Shown here piece after piece: positions 1 through 11,423 of a DNA stretch of 64,000 bases. The position numbers were made by a program, and so were the translations under genes. Position 1 is the first letter of the stretch; every line of letters begins with the position of its first letter. The DNA lies in the NCBI GenBank assembly GCA_964020085.1, contig OZ026599.1:28518033-28582032 (forward strand). Direction: 5' to 3'. Under the pieces are notes generated by a model. That model was not told the DNA's origin. It saw only the letters and a list, made by a program, of their open reading frames with translations, and did no database searches. The DNA comes from Micromussa lordhowensis. Its lineage: Eukaryota > Cnidaria > Anthozoa > Scleractinia > Lobophylliidae.

Positions 1-400
1 CCTTGCACACGACTGACTGTGACAAACGTAAGTGCTTCCGTCCTCAGCGGCACCGCTGAGTTGATGGAAGCACCGACAATGACATTTTACTCATCCACAT
101 TATCGTTCGCACGAGCCATACGCATCGTACTCCCATACGCACGTCATACTTACTCACATGCATACATTGTACATAAATTGCTGTAAATAGTCGTTCATTA
201 TTAGTGTATTTAAAAAAAATTGTCAAAAAAAAGAACAAAACAAAAAACACCAAAAATACGGCTTCCATTCAACAAGGTTGAATGTTTGTAAATACAACTG
301 TAAATAGAATTGTAAAATAGAATCTAAATTATTACTTATTTATTGTAAATTTTTACTGTACAAAAAATTGTATATATTTTAACCTCGGTAAAAACAACCA

Positions 401-648
401 TGTCTTACCTCATTGTTGGTTGAGACTTGGACTCGGCGCTTATGGTTTCCGTGTGGGATCAAACACGAGTTGGGGTAACCAATCCCCGAGGAGTGTCCCA
501 CGGAAACATAGTGCCATTTTTTTTTTGTCTTACCTCATTGTTGGTTGAGACTTAAACTCGGCACTTATGGTTTCCGTCTGGGATCAAACACGAGTTGGGG
601 TAACCAATCCCCGAGGAGTGCCCCACGGAAACATAGTGCCATTTTTTG
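401..648 (+). repeat. Tandem direct repeat, two units of about 125 bp
   Basis: Unit 1 (401-523) and unit 2 (526-648) differ at only a few bases. Each begins TGTCTTACCTCATTG, contains the hairpin arms GTTTCCGT and ACGGAAAC around a second GGGG-loop-CCCC hairpin, and ends in a T run. It could be a duplicated small RNA gene or simply a repeat family; no known RNA was recognised. Confidence 0.6.
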
Positions 649-939
649 GGGTGCAAGAGGGTGTTGAAGCGCAACTTGCAAACAGGAAGTTTGCCAGACT
701 TTCCAGGCAGTTTGTAAGCCCTGGTCTGTCTAATCGCCTCTCACACCCTTAGCCAGCTCCACTCCACCTCCTCGCGGTGCACCCTGGATAGCCTGGCCTT
801 GCGGCTAAGGTTAACAGACGGAGCTCTAACACATTTCTCCTACTTTGGTTTCCCAGTCCCCCCCTTGCTGTATCAAACGGCAAGAGTACTACCCAGAGAC
901 TGAGCGTGTTTGTATGAATTTCTGTTTTTGGCCATTTTC

Positions 940-1037
940 AAAGTGTCTAAAATACTTTCTTTTACTTAGTTTATCGCGAAAATAGATCTTTTAGCTATAA
1001 TCTAAGTAAAAGAAAGTATTTTAGACACTTTCAAAGT
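940..1037. repeat. Perfect-arm inverted repeat (hairpin element)
   Basis: Arms of at least 30 bp, read AAAGTGTCTAAAATACTTTC and onward, are exact inverse copies around a loop of about 32 bp. Probably a small MITE or a cruciform-forming sequence. Confidence 0.65.
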
Positions 1038-1396
1038 TTTGCCCAAAGGCTTAAAAGACAGTGTCACAAAATTTTTTTTTGCTAACTTTCGATGCAACTT
1101 TTTGTAACTTTTTAAAAGGGTAGAGAACTCTAAGCAGCATTATTTGGTAGCCTATTCACCACGCAACATGCACAGTAAATGACTCCAGTTTTCATCATTT
1201 TCTGACAGAGTTATGGCTCCTCAAAAACCAAGGCTCGTCGAAAAAATGTAAGGAAAGCGGAAAAAAAAAATTCATAAAAAAATCACAACTTACTCTTTCA
1301 AAAAACTGAGTATTGCAACATAGTCTAGCGATAAAGGAGAGCATCATGGGACTCTTTCCAGGCCATTCCACATTAATCCTGCAGATGTAAGATAAA

Positions 1397-1590
1397 GCGC
1401 ACTGTAAGGGAAGCGCACTGTAAGCAAAGCGCACCGTACAGTAAGGAAAGCGCACCCTACAGTAAGGAAAGCGCACCCTACAGTAAGGAAAGCGCACCCT
1501 ACAGTAAGGAAAGCGCACCCTACAGTAAGGAAAGCGCACCAACTGTAAGCAAAGCGCACCAAATTTGTAAGGAAAGCGCACCATGAACAT
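1397..1590 (+). repeat. 21-bp tandem repeat (minisatellite)
   Basis: Units of GCGCACCCTACAGTAAGGAA type, about nine including degenerate ends. Open frames over it (repeating RFPYC on the minus strand) are a by-product of the 21-bp period. Confidence 0.8.
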
Positions 1591-1599
1591 GCGCTAACC

Positions 1600-3625
1600 C
1601 TGCAACAGGCTGGCATCCATGTAAGGGGTGGGGGAGTAGAAAGACTCCTTATCAATTGATGCTACAGAAACTGAGATAAGGCACATGGTAGTTTGGATCA
1701 CTAATACAGGGGTTTCAATAGCATTAGTTATAAGCAGCCACTGAAGGTGGAATAGGCGGCTGTGACTACTAAAGGGGCACCCCCAGAAAAAAATTTGAAA
1801 TCTAGAAGCTTGTTAATGCGATCTCCAGCGTTCTGCGCATCCAAAAGCGTGCCGTTGATGGGTATTTTTATCGACCACAAAGCAGGGTTTTTTTGTAGCA
1901 TTTAGAAATGTCAGTGGTCGTCAGTGTTGTTGTATTTGTTTTTTTTATTAATATTATTTTTATTTTCATTAATGTAATCTAAACAGACTGCGGTAAGAGG
2001 TCCTACAGGCGGCGGTAGACCGCCAGTAACCGGCTTTTATTGAAACCGCTGTAATACTAATAACCTGTTACCGTCATAATCATCGTTTAAACTCCCCCTG
2101 GAAGGAACGAGACTTTAAAACTCTGATGACTTCTCTTTTAATTGTATAGTTTGCAAAACTTAATAGGTCAGGGAATTCCATAAGGGTTAAAAATTTGCGG
2201 TTTTCTACCAGATGCAAAACAGAGAAGCAAGAAAAAACTATGTGCTGAGACTCAAGAGGAGAAAGACTAAGAATCAAATTGAGACATTAATTAGATCCCA
2301 TATCAAGTCAGGCACAATTTTATTTTTGTCTGGTATCATGTACTAGGAATAACTGTGCATTATGCAGTCAGGAAATAGAGATGTTATTGTTTCACTACTG
2401 TCCACCTATTTCAACAAACTGTTGTTTTGTGGCCGTATACCTTAGCCCTCCACAGATAGTGTGTACAAAAATTATTTAAGGCTACAATGCCTGGGTTACT
2501 GTTATTGAGGAGTATTGTTTTATGGGAGGATGGATGCAGTGGTTTGAATGTTATTGTACTAGACTGCACATCAAGCAGTCTGGTTTTGAGCCAATGGTTA
2601 GGGTCTCTGCATTGTGTTCTTGGGCAGGACACTTTACACTCATACTACATCCCTCTACCTACGATCATGGACAAATGTCTTGAGACAAATTTGCTCTTTT
2701 GGCGCTTTTGCGCACACGCCAGACAAACAATTCTGTGAAATTCATACAGCTTCATCTGCCTAGCCTCTACCCATCCTTGGAGACCGAAAAAAAGCATTGT
2801 CCCGACTAGCAGCCCCTGGGTCTTCGAGAATGGCCTCTTCCCCACCCTACCTACCATTTTTCCCAAGTTTCAACATTGTACTGGGTGGGGCAGGGGGAAC
2901 AGCAAGATGTTAGTTCTTTTTCAAACTTCAGTTGTAAAACGCCAATTATTTATTGCATTACATCAGAGTGTCCACTGCGTAGGACATTTGTCTGTGAATG
3001 TAGGTGTACAAATGAGTTCTTACCCTGTGACAGACTAGTATCTCATCCAGGTGGAATAGAAATATGCCTTATCACTTATTGCAAAAGAGACCTGGATAAG
3101 CTGTGGTGGTTTAGACCACTTGTTGACCTTACCTTCATTGCCAAAACTTGCCCCTATAGAATTGAAATGGGAAAAATTTTTCAGTTTTGTAGTTTTTGAA
3201 ATTAAGATGCGAAGGATCTCGTAAAGGTTGAAACATTTCTTGATTCCTACTAGATACAAAACAGAAGAAGAAACAATGAAAGCTGTGCTCAGACTCGAGG
3301 GGAAAAGGAATCAAAATGAGGCATTGGATCCCTTATCAGGTGAGTCACAATTTTCTTTATAAAGGAAGGATTTTTAGCCACTTGATCGTGCATGTACTAG
3401 GGATAATTGTACACAATGTAGACAAAGAATTTAAGCGAATAGAGATGTTATTGTTTCACTGTCCAGATATTTCAAGGAACCCTTGTTATATGGCTAACCG
3501 GATACCCTAACCCTTCAGGGGAGGTTATACAAACATTCCTTAAGAATACAATGCCGGAGGTACTGTTGTCGATGAATATTCAAATTCTGAGACAAGGAGC
3601 CTAATTTAATTAATGAACAATAGAA
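1600..3625. other. No gene recognised; fragments of SINE-like repeats
   Basis: AT-rich sequence. Parts near 2541-2670 and 3000-3165 match a coral SINE-like family listed separately. The rest shows no supported coding region. Confidence 0.4.
2541..3165 (+). mobile_element. Interrupted SINE-like element
   Basis: The head (CATTGTGTTCTTGGGCAGGA, about 2541-2670) and the tail (GACTAGTATCTCATCCAGGT, about 3030) match the order seen in the copy at 55320-55590. About 330 bp of unrelated sequence lies between them. Confidence 0.45.
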
Positions 3626-4134
3626 GGTTTCACGGTAGCGGACGTCATCTTGGTAGTGGGGCAAACCCGGCAAAATTTACATTGAATGTATGGGAAAAAT
3701 CGTGACTTTGATGCTCGATAACTCGAGGAAGGTTGATATTCTGAAATGCAAACTAAAGATATTAGTTAAAAGAGTTAACCGATTAAATCTGAAGAGCATC
3801 CGTTTGCTGAGAAGCGAGAAATCGTGTTTTTAGTTTTTCATACAAATGCTTCTAAATTTTCCCGGGAATGGCGGCTCCATTTTACAGACAAATATATGAA
3901 AAATAAGATTTTAATTTGCGGCTTTCTTTGTAAGAGTGCAATTCTCAAATTTGATCGGTTACCTCTTTTAGCTAGCATTTTTAGTTTGTAATTCATAGAA
4001 ACAGTAGAATGTCAAACTTCGTCGAGTTATCGAGCATCAAAATCACGATTTTCCCCATACATTCACTGTAAATTTCGCCGCGTTTGCCCCACTACCAAGA
4101 TGACCTCCGCGACCGTGAAAGCTTCTATTGCTCT
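3626..4134. mobile_element. Foldback MITE, about 509 bp
   Basis: Arms of about 120 bp begin CAATAGAAG(G/C)TTTCACGG and run in opposite directions from both ends (for example CATCTTGGTAGTGGGGCAAA left and its inverse right). No coding capacity. No clear target duplication was seen. Confidence 0.7.
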
Positions 4135-4656
4135 CTGGTGCATGTATCAATGCTTCCTGAGCCATTAAGCCTTACGAGTAATCAGCTTAAAATTATATGT
4201 ACTCCTGACAGTCTCAAACATAATCACGAAGGAACACTAAAGAGGATTTAGGTAGTAATCTCAAAAAGGAATTGTCTAGACAACTCAAAACCAGTGAGGA
4301 GAATTTGTTTCTTGACTAAGGACTCTGAATAAGGACTAAGAAATGCAAAGAACGGTTATGAACTGGAGCATATTGTATTGATTTATCACCAGATTCTCAG
4401 AACAAACCCTGAAATATTTACGGCAAAGTACACCAGACAACAGAAGTTCTTGTTGAGAGAAAAAAGATAATGTAGTTTATCTTTTCAAGAGTGCCAAAAT
4501 GACAACTTTATTTTATTTTGCTATAGAAAGTACATGCATACTGCATAAATTTACTATGACTGGGCAAACATAGGAATCTTATTCATAAATTTGAAAGCTA
4601 GATTTTAGATCATAAATATAGCGCTACATGAGAATACTACGTGTGTCCTGGAAGTA

Positions 4657-4802
4657 ATATATCAAACACGAGCGACAGTGTTTCATCGGGATATCCAAAC
4701 ACCGAGAAGAGAGTTGAAAATACGACGCGCAGCGGAGTATTTTTGACGAAATTCGAGGTGTTTGGATAGCCGATGAAACACTGTCTCGAGTGTTTGATAT
4801 AT
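4657..4802. mobile_element. Short foldback MITE, copy 1
   Basis: Ends ATATATCAAACAC and GTGTTTGATATAT with inner mirrored blocks GACAGTGTTTCATCGG and TATCCAAACACC. A second copy is at 26515-26648. Confidence 0.7.
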
Positions 4803-4964
4803 CTTCTCAATCGAAGCAAAAACTAAGGAGAAAATCGAGAGGTAAAATCGTCAAAATCTATGCTAATTAAGACCGGGTATCAAAACCTCCTTCACGGTTG
4901 TGATTTTCTTTGTTTTAGCTTGATGAATTATTAATGAGTTTGAGAAGTGCACGGGAAATACTTG

Positions 4965-4973
4965 GTTACAAAC
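4965..4973 (+). repeat. Left 9-bp target-site duplication
   Basis: GTTACAAAC, identical to the copy at 7209-7217. Confidence 0.75.
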
Positions 4974-5930
4974 GGGTGTAGACAAAACGTGGACCCCCCT
5001 TTCTGGACCCCCCTTCTGGACCCCCTTCTGGACCCCGTTCTGGACCCCTTTCTGGACCCCCCAAATTTTCCGTTGAAAAAAAAAATTAAAAAAAACTAGA
5101 ACATCAAAAAAAGAATATTAAACAGTGCACGAGACTCACCTGAATTTCTTCGATCGGTCAGTTCGATTTTTAGGCTCAATTCCACAGGTTATTCTCGGGT
5201 AAGGTTGAAACTACCTCGCTACAAACTTAAAATCAGCCACTTCGTTAATTTCATCGTGATATATACGCGAAAACTCCATGACTCATCGACATTCGGAAGG
5301 TATAGTTGTGCGAGTTTACCCGCCATTTTGTAACGGGCCGCCATATTGCCTCTGCCGCTGACCAGTATCACTGTGAGACATTTGCATATTAAAACCCCCG
5401 AGGTGGTGTGGCTCTGGATAGGGGTATGAGTTTTGGACTCTCTGTCCTAAGCAGGGTATATAAATTCAAGCAAGTCTTTTGAAAAGAATCCCTGGGGGTG
5501 GGGGCTACAATCCTTTGTAATCGGGTTTTTAGGCATTTACAATGAGAGTAACATATGATGTGTTGGTAGCCTTATTGTCAGAGCCAAAAAGCATTGCAGG
5601 CAAGAATGTTCTTTCACAGCGGAAAAGGGCATTGCAGTTGAGTTAAGAAATGTTTTATTTCTGTCCTGGCCAGAAAGGGAATGTGGAGTATACATAAAAT
5701 TATTTTGAAGGGGAATGGAGTAGTGTCAAGAAACGGAAACCTACTTAATCTGAAAACACTTGCAAATTAGAAGTTTAATTAATTTTTTTTAAAGATTTTT
5801 TTTAACACAACTAAGTTCATGGGCCTCTCAAATGGAGTGAGAAATGAACTCATTTTCTTGTCCTCCAAAAAAGTAATTTGTAATTGAAGCGAATTTAACA
5901 AACATTGGCTTTGTTTTCTAAAACTTGTGT

Positions 5931-6380
5931 GAACACAACATCACTGAGCTTCATGGCTCCTTCATGGCTTCATGGCTTCATGGCTCCTGAACTGAAACTT
6001 AGTTTTTCCTAACTTCACTCAATCCTGGCTGCTAAGAACGTGTTGTCATTAAATTGTGACTTACACAAGCTTCCACCTACGATTCTTAAAAAACGTTTTG
6101 AACACAACATTATTGAGGTTCATGGCCCCTTGAACTTAGAAACGTTCTTAGTTTTTGCTTACTTAACACAACCCTGGCTGCTAAAAATGTGTTGTTTTGA
6201 ACACAGAAGCTTCACTTTAGGTTCTTAAACATAGTTTTGAACACATTACTGAGCTTCATGGCCAATTGAAAAATGTACTTTTTTCCCCTTTCTTAAGTTA
6301 AGCCTGGCTGCCAAAAATGCTGCGTCATTGGAAGTAAGAGTGTGACTTAAAAGAACTTCAACTTCTGATCCTTGAAACTG
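5931..6380. repeat. About 140-bp degenerate tandem repeat, three units
   Basis: Units starting near 5931, 6098 and 6239 share GAACACA, TGAG(C/G)TTCATGGC, CCTGGCTGC(T/C)AA and related blocks. The last unit overlaps the end of the minus-strand ORF, so the coding tail seems to have been multiplied. A short (CATGGCTT)n run lies within unit 1. Confidence 0.55.
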
Positions 6381-6680
6381 CTTGTTTTTGTGGTAAATGC
6401 ATTCTTTAGCAATGTGATAATGTTTGTTTTCTAGTTTGGGAATCCACTTCCAGTATTTTTCTGAAAAGAAGTGGTCCTTCTCCTGGTGCCGCAAGCAATA
6501 CTTTCCATCTAAAGGATCCCCACTGCGTCTCAAAGGGCCATCCTTGAGGGGTAGTCCACACCCGAAACATTTCCGAATGTTCCCTTGTATTTCGATCAAC
6601 TGGAAGAGCTTTTCCGTTCCTGAATTTGCTGCTTCAGGTTTAGGTGGCCGCTCCGTTGAAACTCTTGTGAATACGAAACT
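6246..6680 (-). CDS. Unrecognised Cys/His-rich protein exon inside the MULE-like element
   Basis: An open frame follows the acceptor TTTGCTTTGTTTGCAG (near 6680). It contains CFGCG, then YCLRHQEKDHFF, KYWKWIPKLEN and HYHIAKECIYHKN, a spacing of Cys and His that suggests a zinc-binding fold. A likely first exon, MESEWD with donor GATG|GTAAGT, lies at about 6778-6796 at the inner edge of the right arm. Its phase (1) does not match the acceptor (needs 2), so either the real junction differs or the gene is broken. The family is not recognised. It may be element-borne or captured host sequence. Confidence 0.4.
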   Translation of the reverse strand, partial: SFVFTRVSTERPPKPEAANSGTEKLFQLIEIQGNIRKCFGCGLPLKDGPLRRSGDPLDGKYCLRHQEKDHFFSEKYWKWIPKLENKHYHIAKECIYHKNKQFQGSEVEVLLSHTLTSNDAAFLAARLNLRKGKKVHFSIGHEAQ

Positions 6681-7208
6681 GCAAACAAAGCAAATGTCAT
6701 TTTCTGAAAAAAGAACAAAACGATAACACAGGATGGAAAAGATTATAGCCTGATTTTAATTGCAAATGAACTTACCATCCCATTCACTCTCCATGATGCC
6801 AGGATTGTGAGCCTTGAAATGTGGGTATGCTGGTCAGCGGCAGAAGCAATATGGCGGCCGGTTACAAAATGGCGGGTAAACTCGCACAACTATACCTTCC
6901 GAATGTCGATGTGTCATGGAGTTTTCGCGTATATATCACGATGAAATTAACGAAGTGGCTGATTTTAAGTTTGTAGCGAGGTAGTTTCAACCTTACCCGA
7001 GAATAACCTGTGGAATTGAGCCTAAAAATCGAACTGACCGATCGAAGAAATTCAGGTGAGTCTCGTGCACTGTTTAATATTCTTTTTTTGATGTTCTGTT
7101 TTTTTTAATTTTTTTTTTCAACGGAAAATTTGGGGGGTCCAGAAAGGGGTCCAGAAGGGGGTCCAGAAAGGGGGTCCAGAAAGGGGGGTCCACGTTTTGT
7201 CTACACCC

Positions 7209-7217
7209 GTTACAAAC
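7209..7217 (+). repeat. Right 9-bp target-site duplication
   Basis: GTTACAAAC, identical to the copy at 4965-4973. Confidence 0.75.
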
Positions 7218-10200
7218 GCGAGCCTCGTCATAGGCTAACAATTTAATAGTGGGAGAGAAATGCTTAATAACTGCGTTCCAACTATTTCTGCAGTGCGTTT
7301 ATTTTTGCCATGACATTTTCGGATTTCCACCGTTGTGTGAATTTCCCTCTGGGATTTCAGATACCACTAGGAAATTTGAAATAGCGGTCAAAGGCAAAGT
7401 CGTTTTCAGTCGTAGTTTCATAAAACCTGTCTTGTCAAAACTTGCTGTTGGTGTCGGGTTGTCAGATCAAAGTTAAAGAAGAGAAAACCATAATTACATG
7501 TACCTGTAAATTACTATGAAATCTATTGTTTACATAACTACATATTGCATTTGAACAACAGTTTGAATTTTAAAGCAACTTTTTCTTGCCATTATTCACT
7601 TGTGTAAATATTTCAATTTTTGTTTCTAGTTGGTCATAAGCGTCCGGCAAATTACATTACCTTTATTTCAATACTTTAAAAATGTGAAGCTACCGCAGAG
7701 CTTTTTATTTTAAAAAATTCACGAGTTATTTAAAGATTTGCAACTATTCACCAACCATAAATTCGTCCTCTGGAAGAAAAAGGAAATTTTGCCCGTTTTG
7801 CCGCGAACTTTTTAGTGTGGTATTTTGCCGGTGAGATTTTCGCCTGCAAACGTCGGAAATGAAAGTTGATTTTAGAGTGCTGTATTTTAGCCGGTGTTAT
7901 TTTTTCGTGTTGCTGCTTGTCTGCGTTTTAAGTTGCTCTTAATTAATAATATCATTATGTAGTTATTTCTATGATGGTGATAGAACCAAACGACAGGCGT
8001 GGGTTTCAATATAACCATTGTTAATTGGACGTTTTAATTAACTTTCAGACTGCCATCTCAAGTGTACATGCAGCGACACTACATGGAGAAAGAAGGAAAG
8101 AATTTCGTTCAGAGGTATCTTCAGTGGATCACGTTTTAAAAGTATGATAGATTTAAAAGACAAAGTTTATCTCGATTGAGTTTCTTGCGAAAGATTGTTA
8201 AGGAAGAGCTAGTAGATAAGTGATTTCACAACACAAAACTCAGAGTCAAAAGAAGACACTTGGAATAACTGTCGAATTATCTTGTATCTGCCTAATTGTC
8301 TCGTACACTCTGTCTAGTTTTCGAGGACGCCTAGAATTGTATTTCAAGTTTGTAGCTTTAAAATTAAGGTAGAATATTAGCATTACCTTTGTTTTTGCAA
8401 CCCGAATTTTCAGCCTGGAAGTCTCGTTATTAAACTCGTTCAAATTTCTTTCTAGTTGTCTAGTATCTGTTTCACAATTTGACTGAAATCTTTCTAGTTT
8501 TCGAGAACTCATGGTATTGGTGATGAAAAGGTTGCGCTTTTAAAAGGGCTAAGAAAGAAATCGGAAAGTGGAAAAAGTGTCCTTGGGAAAAAAGTCTGCA
8601 ATTTTAAATGTCTGGTTTTGAGTCGAACATATGCCAAGTCTTTTGGTGGAAAAAACCTTGCACTGTGTAGGATTTTTCCCATCAGAAGTCACAGTATATG
8701 CTGGACTGTTTAAAAGCGCAGAATTTTTTTTCTTTTTGGCAACCCTACATAGTCAAAAAATTGTAAAAGAGATAGCTTACATTTCGACCAGTTACCAGGC
8801 CCTTTTAAAAGCGCATTTTTATTTTGTTTACTTATTCAAATTGTATTATTAAAAAAGCAAATAAAAGTTACATTGAAGACACGTGTCTAATTCGCTTCTT
8901 TCGCTGTAATATTTTTATTGTCTTTGGTATTCTTTAACAATGCTAAAATAATGTACACAATAAAAGCACCACTTGCTGTTTTCATTTACTTTATTGTATC
9001 GTAATAATTAATTAATTAATTAATTGAAAATCAGTTAAATTAAAATTTGTGAAGGAAAAAGTTCGCGTTTAAAAACTAAGACTTTTGGCGGGAAAATTTG
9101 AAAAACTTTGCACAACGTTTACCCTTACAACTTTTTTGAGAAAAATTTAATGAGGTTACTTACCCTTCGGAAGTTTTTGATCGCAAAAAATTCTCAAAGA
9201 CAACAGTTGACAGAAAATCCCGTCAAAAACTACTGCACCGCCTCGCATTGAAAAAAGCAATTTTGATAGTTTTTTTTTCCAGTCTCGAAATTAACTTTAA
9301 GTTCGCGATGGTTTTTGTGAGAGGTGATGCAAGAGTCCCTTAAGACATGAAAAAGATGAAATGACAAATAGATCAAATAAGGTGACTATTAAAATTTAAT
9401 TCCGAAATGCAGTTTTAAATCTCTCAAAGTGACCGTGAAATACCAACAAACAGAGTTTTAATTTTATATCCAATCGATTTTTTTGCAACTGTTTGTAGCT
9501 TGCCATTTCATATCTTCCTCTGTCAAGCGATAATATAAATATAAATGGTACACCTCGGATCAGTTGCACAGGCACAGAACACTGGTATCATGCAAAATCC
9601 AATTATTTTCCCTCACAAAAATTTCCCAATCTCGACGGTCAAAAAAACCATCAAATTTAGAAATAAGCCAGATAAGTTTGTCTTCTGATGCGACCGTTCG
9701 CTCCATTCTCTCTTCCCGTGCAACACCCGAAGTGTAAACGCCACAAAATGATTAATATCTGTTAGCATAAAGAGGTTTATTCCTAAAATAACGCAAAATT
9801 CGGTCTGTTCAGTAAATTCTATGAACAATTCAATTCCACCGTGAAAATTTAAATCTGTTGTTGAAAAGTTTTCGAAAACATTTTACTCTGTTTTGAAAAA
9901 AGCTTATCAATGAAACAAAATGCTTATGTGCTTGTTTTTGACGTCCAGAAAGTTAGAAGTCACAAAGGAAAACAAATATTATTTGCAAAGGTGCCACGAG
10001 AACTTTTTACTAGCAATTCATAAGCAAATATTATCATCCTTGTTAACACATTTGTTGCTTGTTTTTCTAGTTTTGGTTATAATTGTTTACAAAATTGTTG
10101 GCAACCTTTAAAAACCTTGAAAAACAATCCGTGTAATAGCTATTAAAATTTTGAATGTTTATTGTGTATAGTAGTTGTATGCGAAAGGTTTTCTTTTTGG

Positions 10201-10288
10201 AGGTCATTGACAGACAATTGTTGAAAAACATGACGGAATCGAATTTGACTTGCAAATGTTATAGCATTTACAGAAACAAGTTTTGTAA
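7218..10288. other. No gene recognised
   Basis: AT-rich intergenic sequence. Contains a short (ATTA)n run at 9007-9025. A minus ORF at 8246-8512 has a charged, possibly helical start, but no family or reliable splice partner. Confidence 0.4.
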
Positions 10289-10715
10289 TAGGCCCTTTGC
10301 AGCTGGGGTCACGTGACCAAAGTTCTCCTAGAAAATGTTTATATTATGGGCTATAACTTAAAGAATGCCAGAAATGGAAAGAGCGCATCGAAAATACCAA
10401 AATGGCCAAGTTTGAACCCCCTGGAATGAAAGAGTAAGTTTATACGACAGTTTGAATTTTCGGAAAATTTAGAAGTTTTGTATGGGAAATGTTGCTGGAG
10501 AGCAAGGTCTTGCTCTCCAGCAACATTTTCCATACAAACCTCCTTATTTTTTTTAAAAAATTCAGACTGTCATAAAATCTCATCTTTTATGGGGGCCTCA
10601 AATTTGGCCAGTTTGATCTTCTCGACATGTTTTCTTCATTTCTGGCATTTGTTAAGTTATAGCCCATAATTTTATGAAAAGTAGGTCACGTGACGGCTTA
10701 GCTGCAAAGGGCCTA
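10289..10715. mobile_element. Foldback MITE with TA flanks
   Basis: Ends TAGGCCCTTTGCAGCT and AGCTGCAAAGGGCCTA. Inner arms share GTCACGTGAC and TGGGCTATAACTTAA in inverse order. The centre (about 10485-10525) is a near-perfect hairpin, TGTTGCTGGAGAGCAAG and its complement. Confidence 0.7.
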
Positions 10716-11115
10716 TTTCAGTTGTTCTCCGCGATTCCGAACTCGCTCGTACTTTAAAGCTGAAAATACTAATTCTCCTTAACGATTGTCTTACTTGGTC
10801 TTAGCTGTAGCTCTGAGAATTTGGTAGCACATCAAGACATCTCCTAGTCGATAATTTTGTTCATGACTCGCTATACTTTTTTGCTTTTTCCTTTTTACAA
10901 CACCTTTTATAAACCAGATATTAATCTTAGAAGCCTAGACTTCAGTATATGTAGAGGTTAACAAACGTTGATCTGTCGTTAAGGTGGCACTTTCAAAAAT
11001 TAAGAGTTGTGTAGCATGTCCAATTTGCGGAAGATATTTCCAATTTGTTTTAAAGATGATTTTCAGTCCGTACTGCGCACTCTCGAGAGTTTGTTTGCGT
11101 TTTTGTTTTTGTTTT

Positions 11116-11423
11116 ATGTAAGACATCACAAAATGTAAACATTTCGTAACTACTTAAATGCAAATTTCCAAAACAACCGCCACTATAGATGCGAAGTGGT
11201 CGAAGATTTATGCTTCGTTCTTTCTCATATCACTTGTTGAAACAACTTCGCAGCTGTAAAAATCAATGAAGCTGTTGGAAAAAGAATTTGAAAGGTCTCA
11301 AAGATAAGGTATGCGGTTCGTAACGAATAATATCTATTCGCATTCCATCGAGTGGGAACTTATAATGTTTATAAACATCATGTAAGTGGTTGCGAAATGT
11401 TTACATTTTGTGATGTCTTACAT
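11116..11423. mobile_element. Foldback MITE, about 308 bp
   Basis: Arms ATGTAAGACATCACAAAATG at the left and the inverse CATTTTGTGATGTCTTACAT at the right, about 45 bp each. Confidence 0.65.

Larger units (their letters stand above)
4974..7208. mobile_element. Mutator-like (MULE-type) DNA transposon with long inverted arms
   Basis: 2,235 bp element. The left arm (4974-about 5369) and right arm (about 6824-7208) are inverted copies, starting GGGTGTAGACAAAACG and including a run of GGACCCCC-type units at each tip. A perfect 9-bp direct repeat, GTTACAAAC, flanks it at 4965-4973 and 7209-7217. A 9-bp target duplication with long arms is characteristic of Mutator-like elements. No recognisable transposase DDE domain was seen inside, so it is probably non-autonomous. 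The interior has a minus-strand coding segment and a degenerate tandem repeat. Confidence 0.75.

Noticed and set aside
1397..1590. CRISPR-like regular repeats
   Set aside because: Units abut directly with no unique spacers; it is a eukaryotic minisatellite.
1195..1655. Two overlapping minus ORFs with RFPYC or CAFLTVG repeats
   Set aside because: Both are frames of the same 21-bp minisatellite.
8246..8512. 88-codon minus ORF with charged, coiled-coil-like start (SSRKLERFQ)
   Set aside because: The second half repeats the first in a different frame, a possible intron leads quickly to a stop, and no family was recognised.
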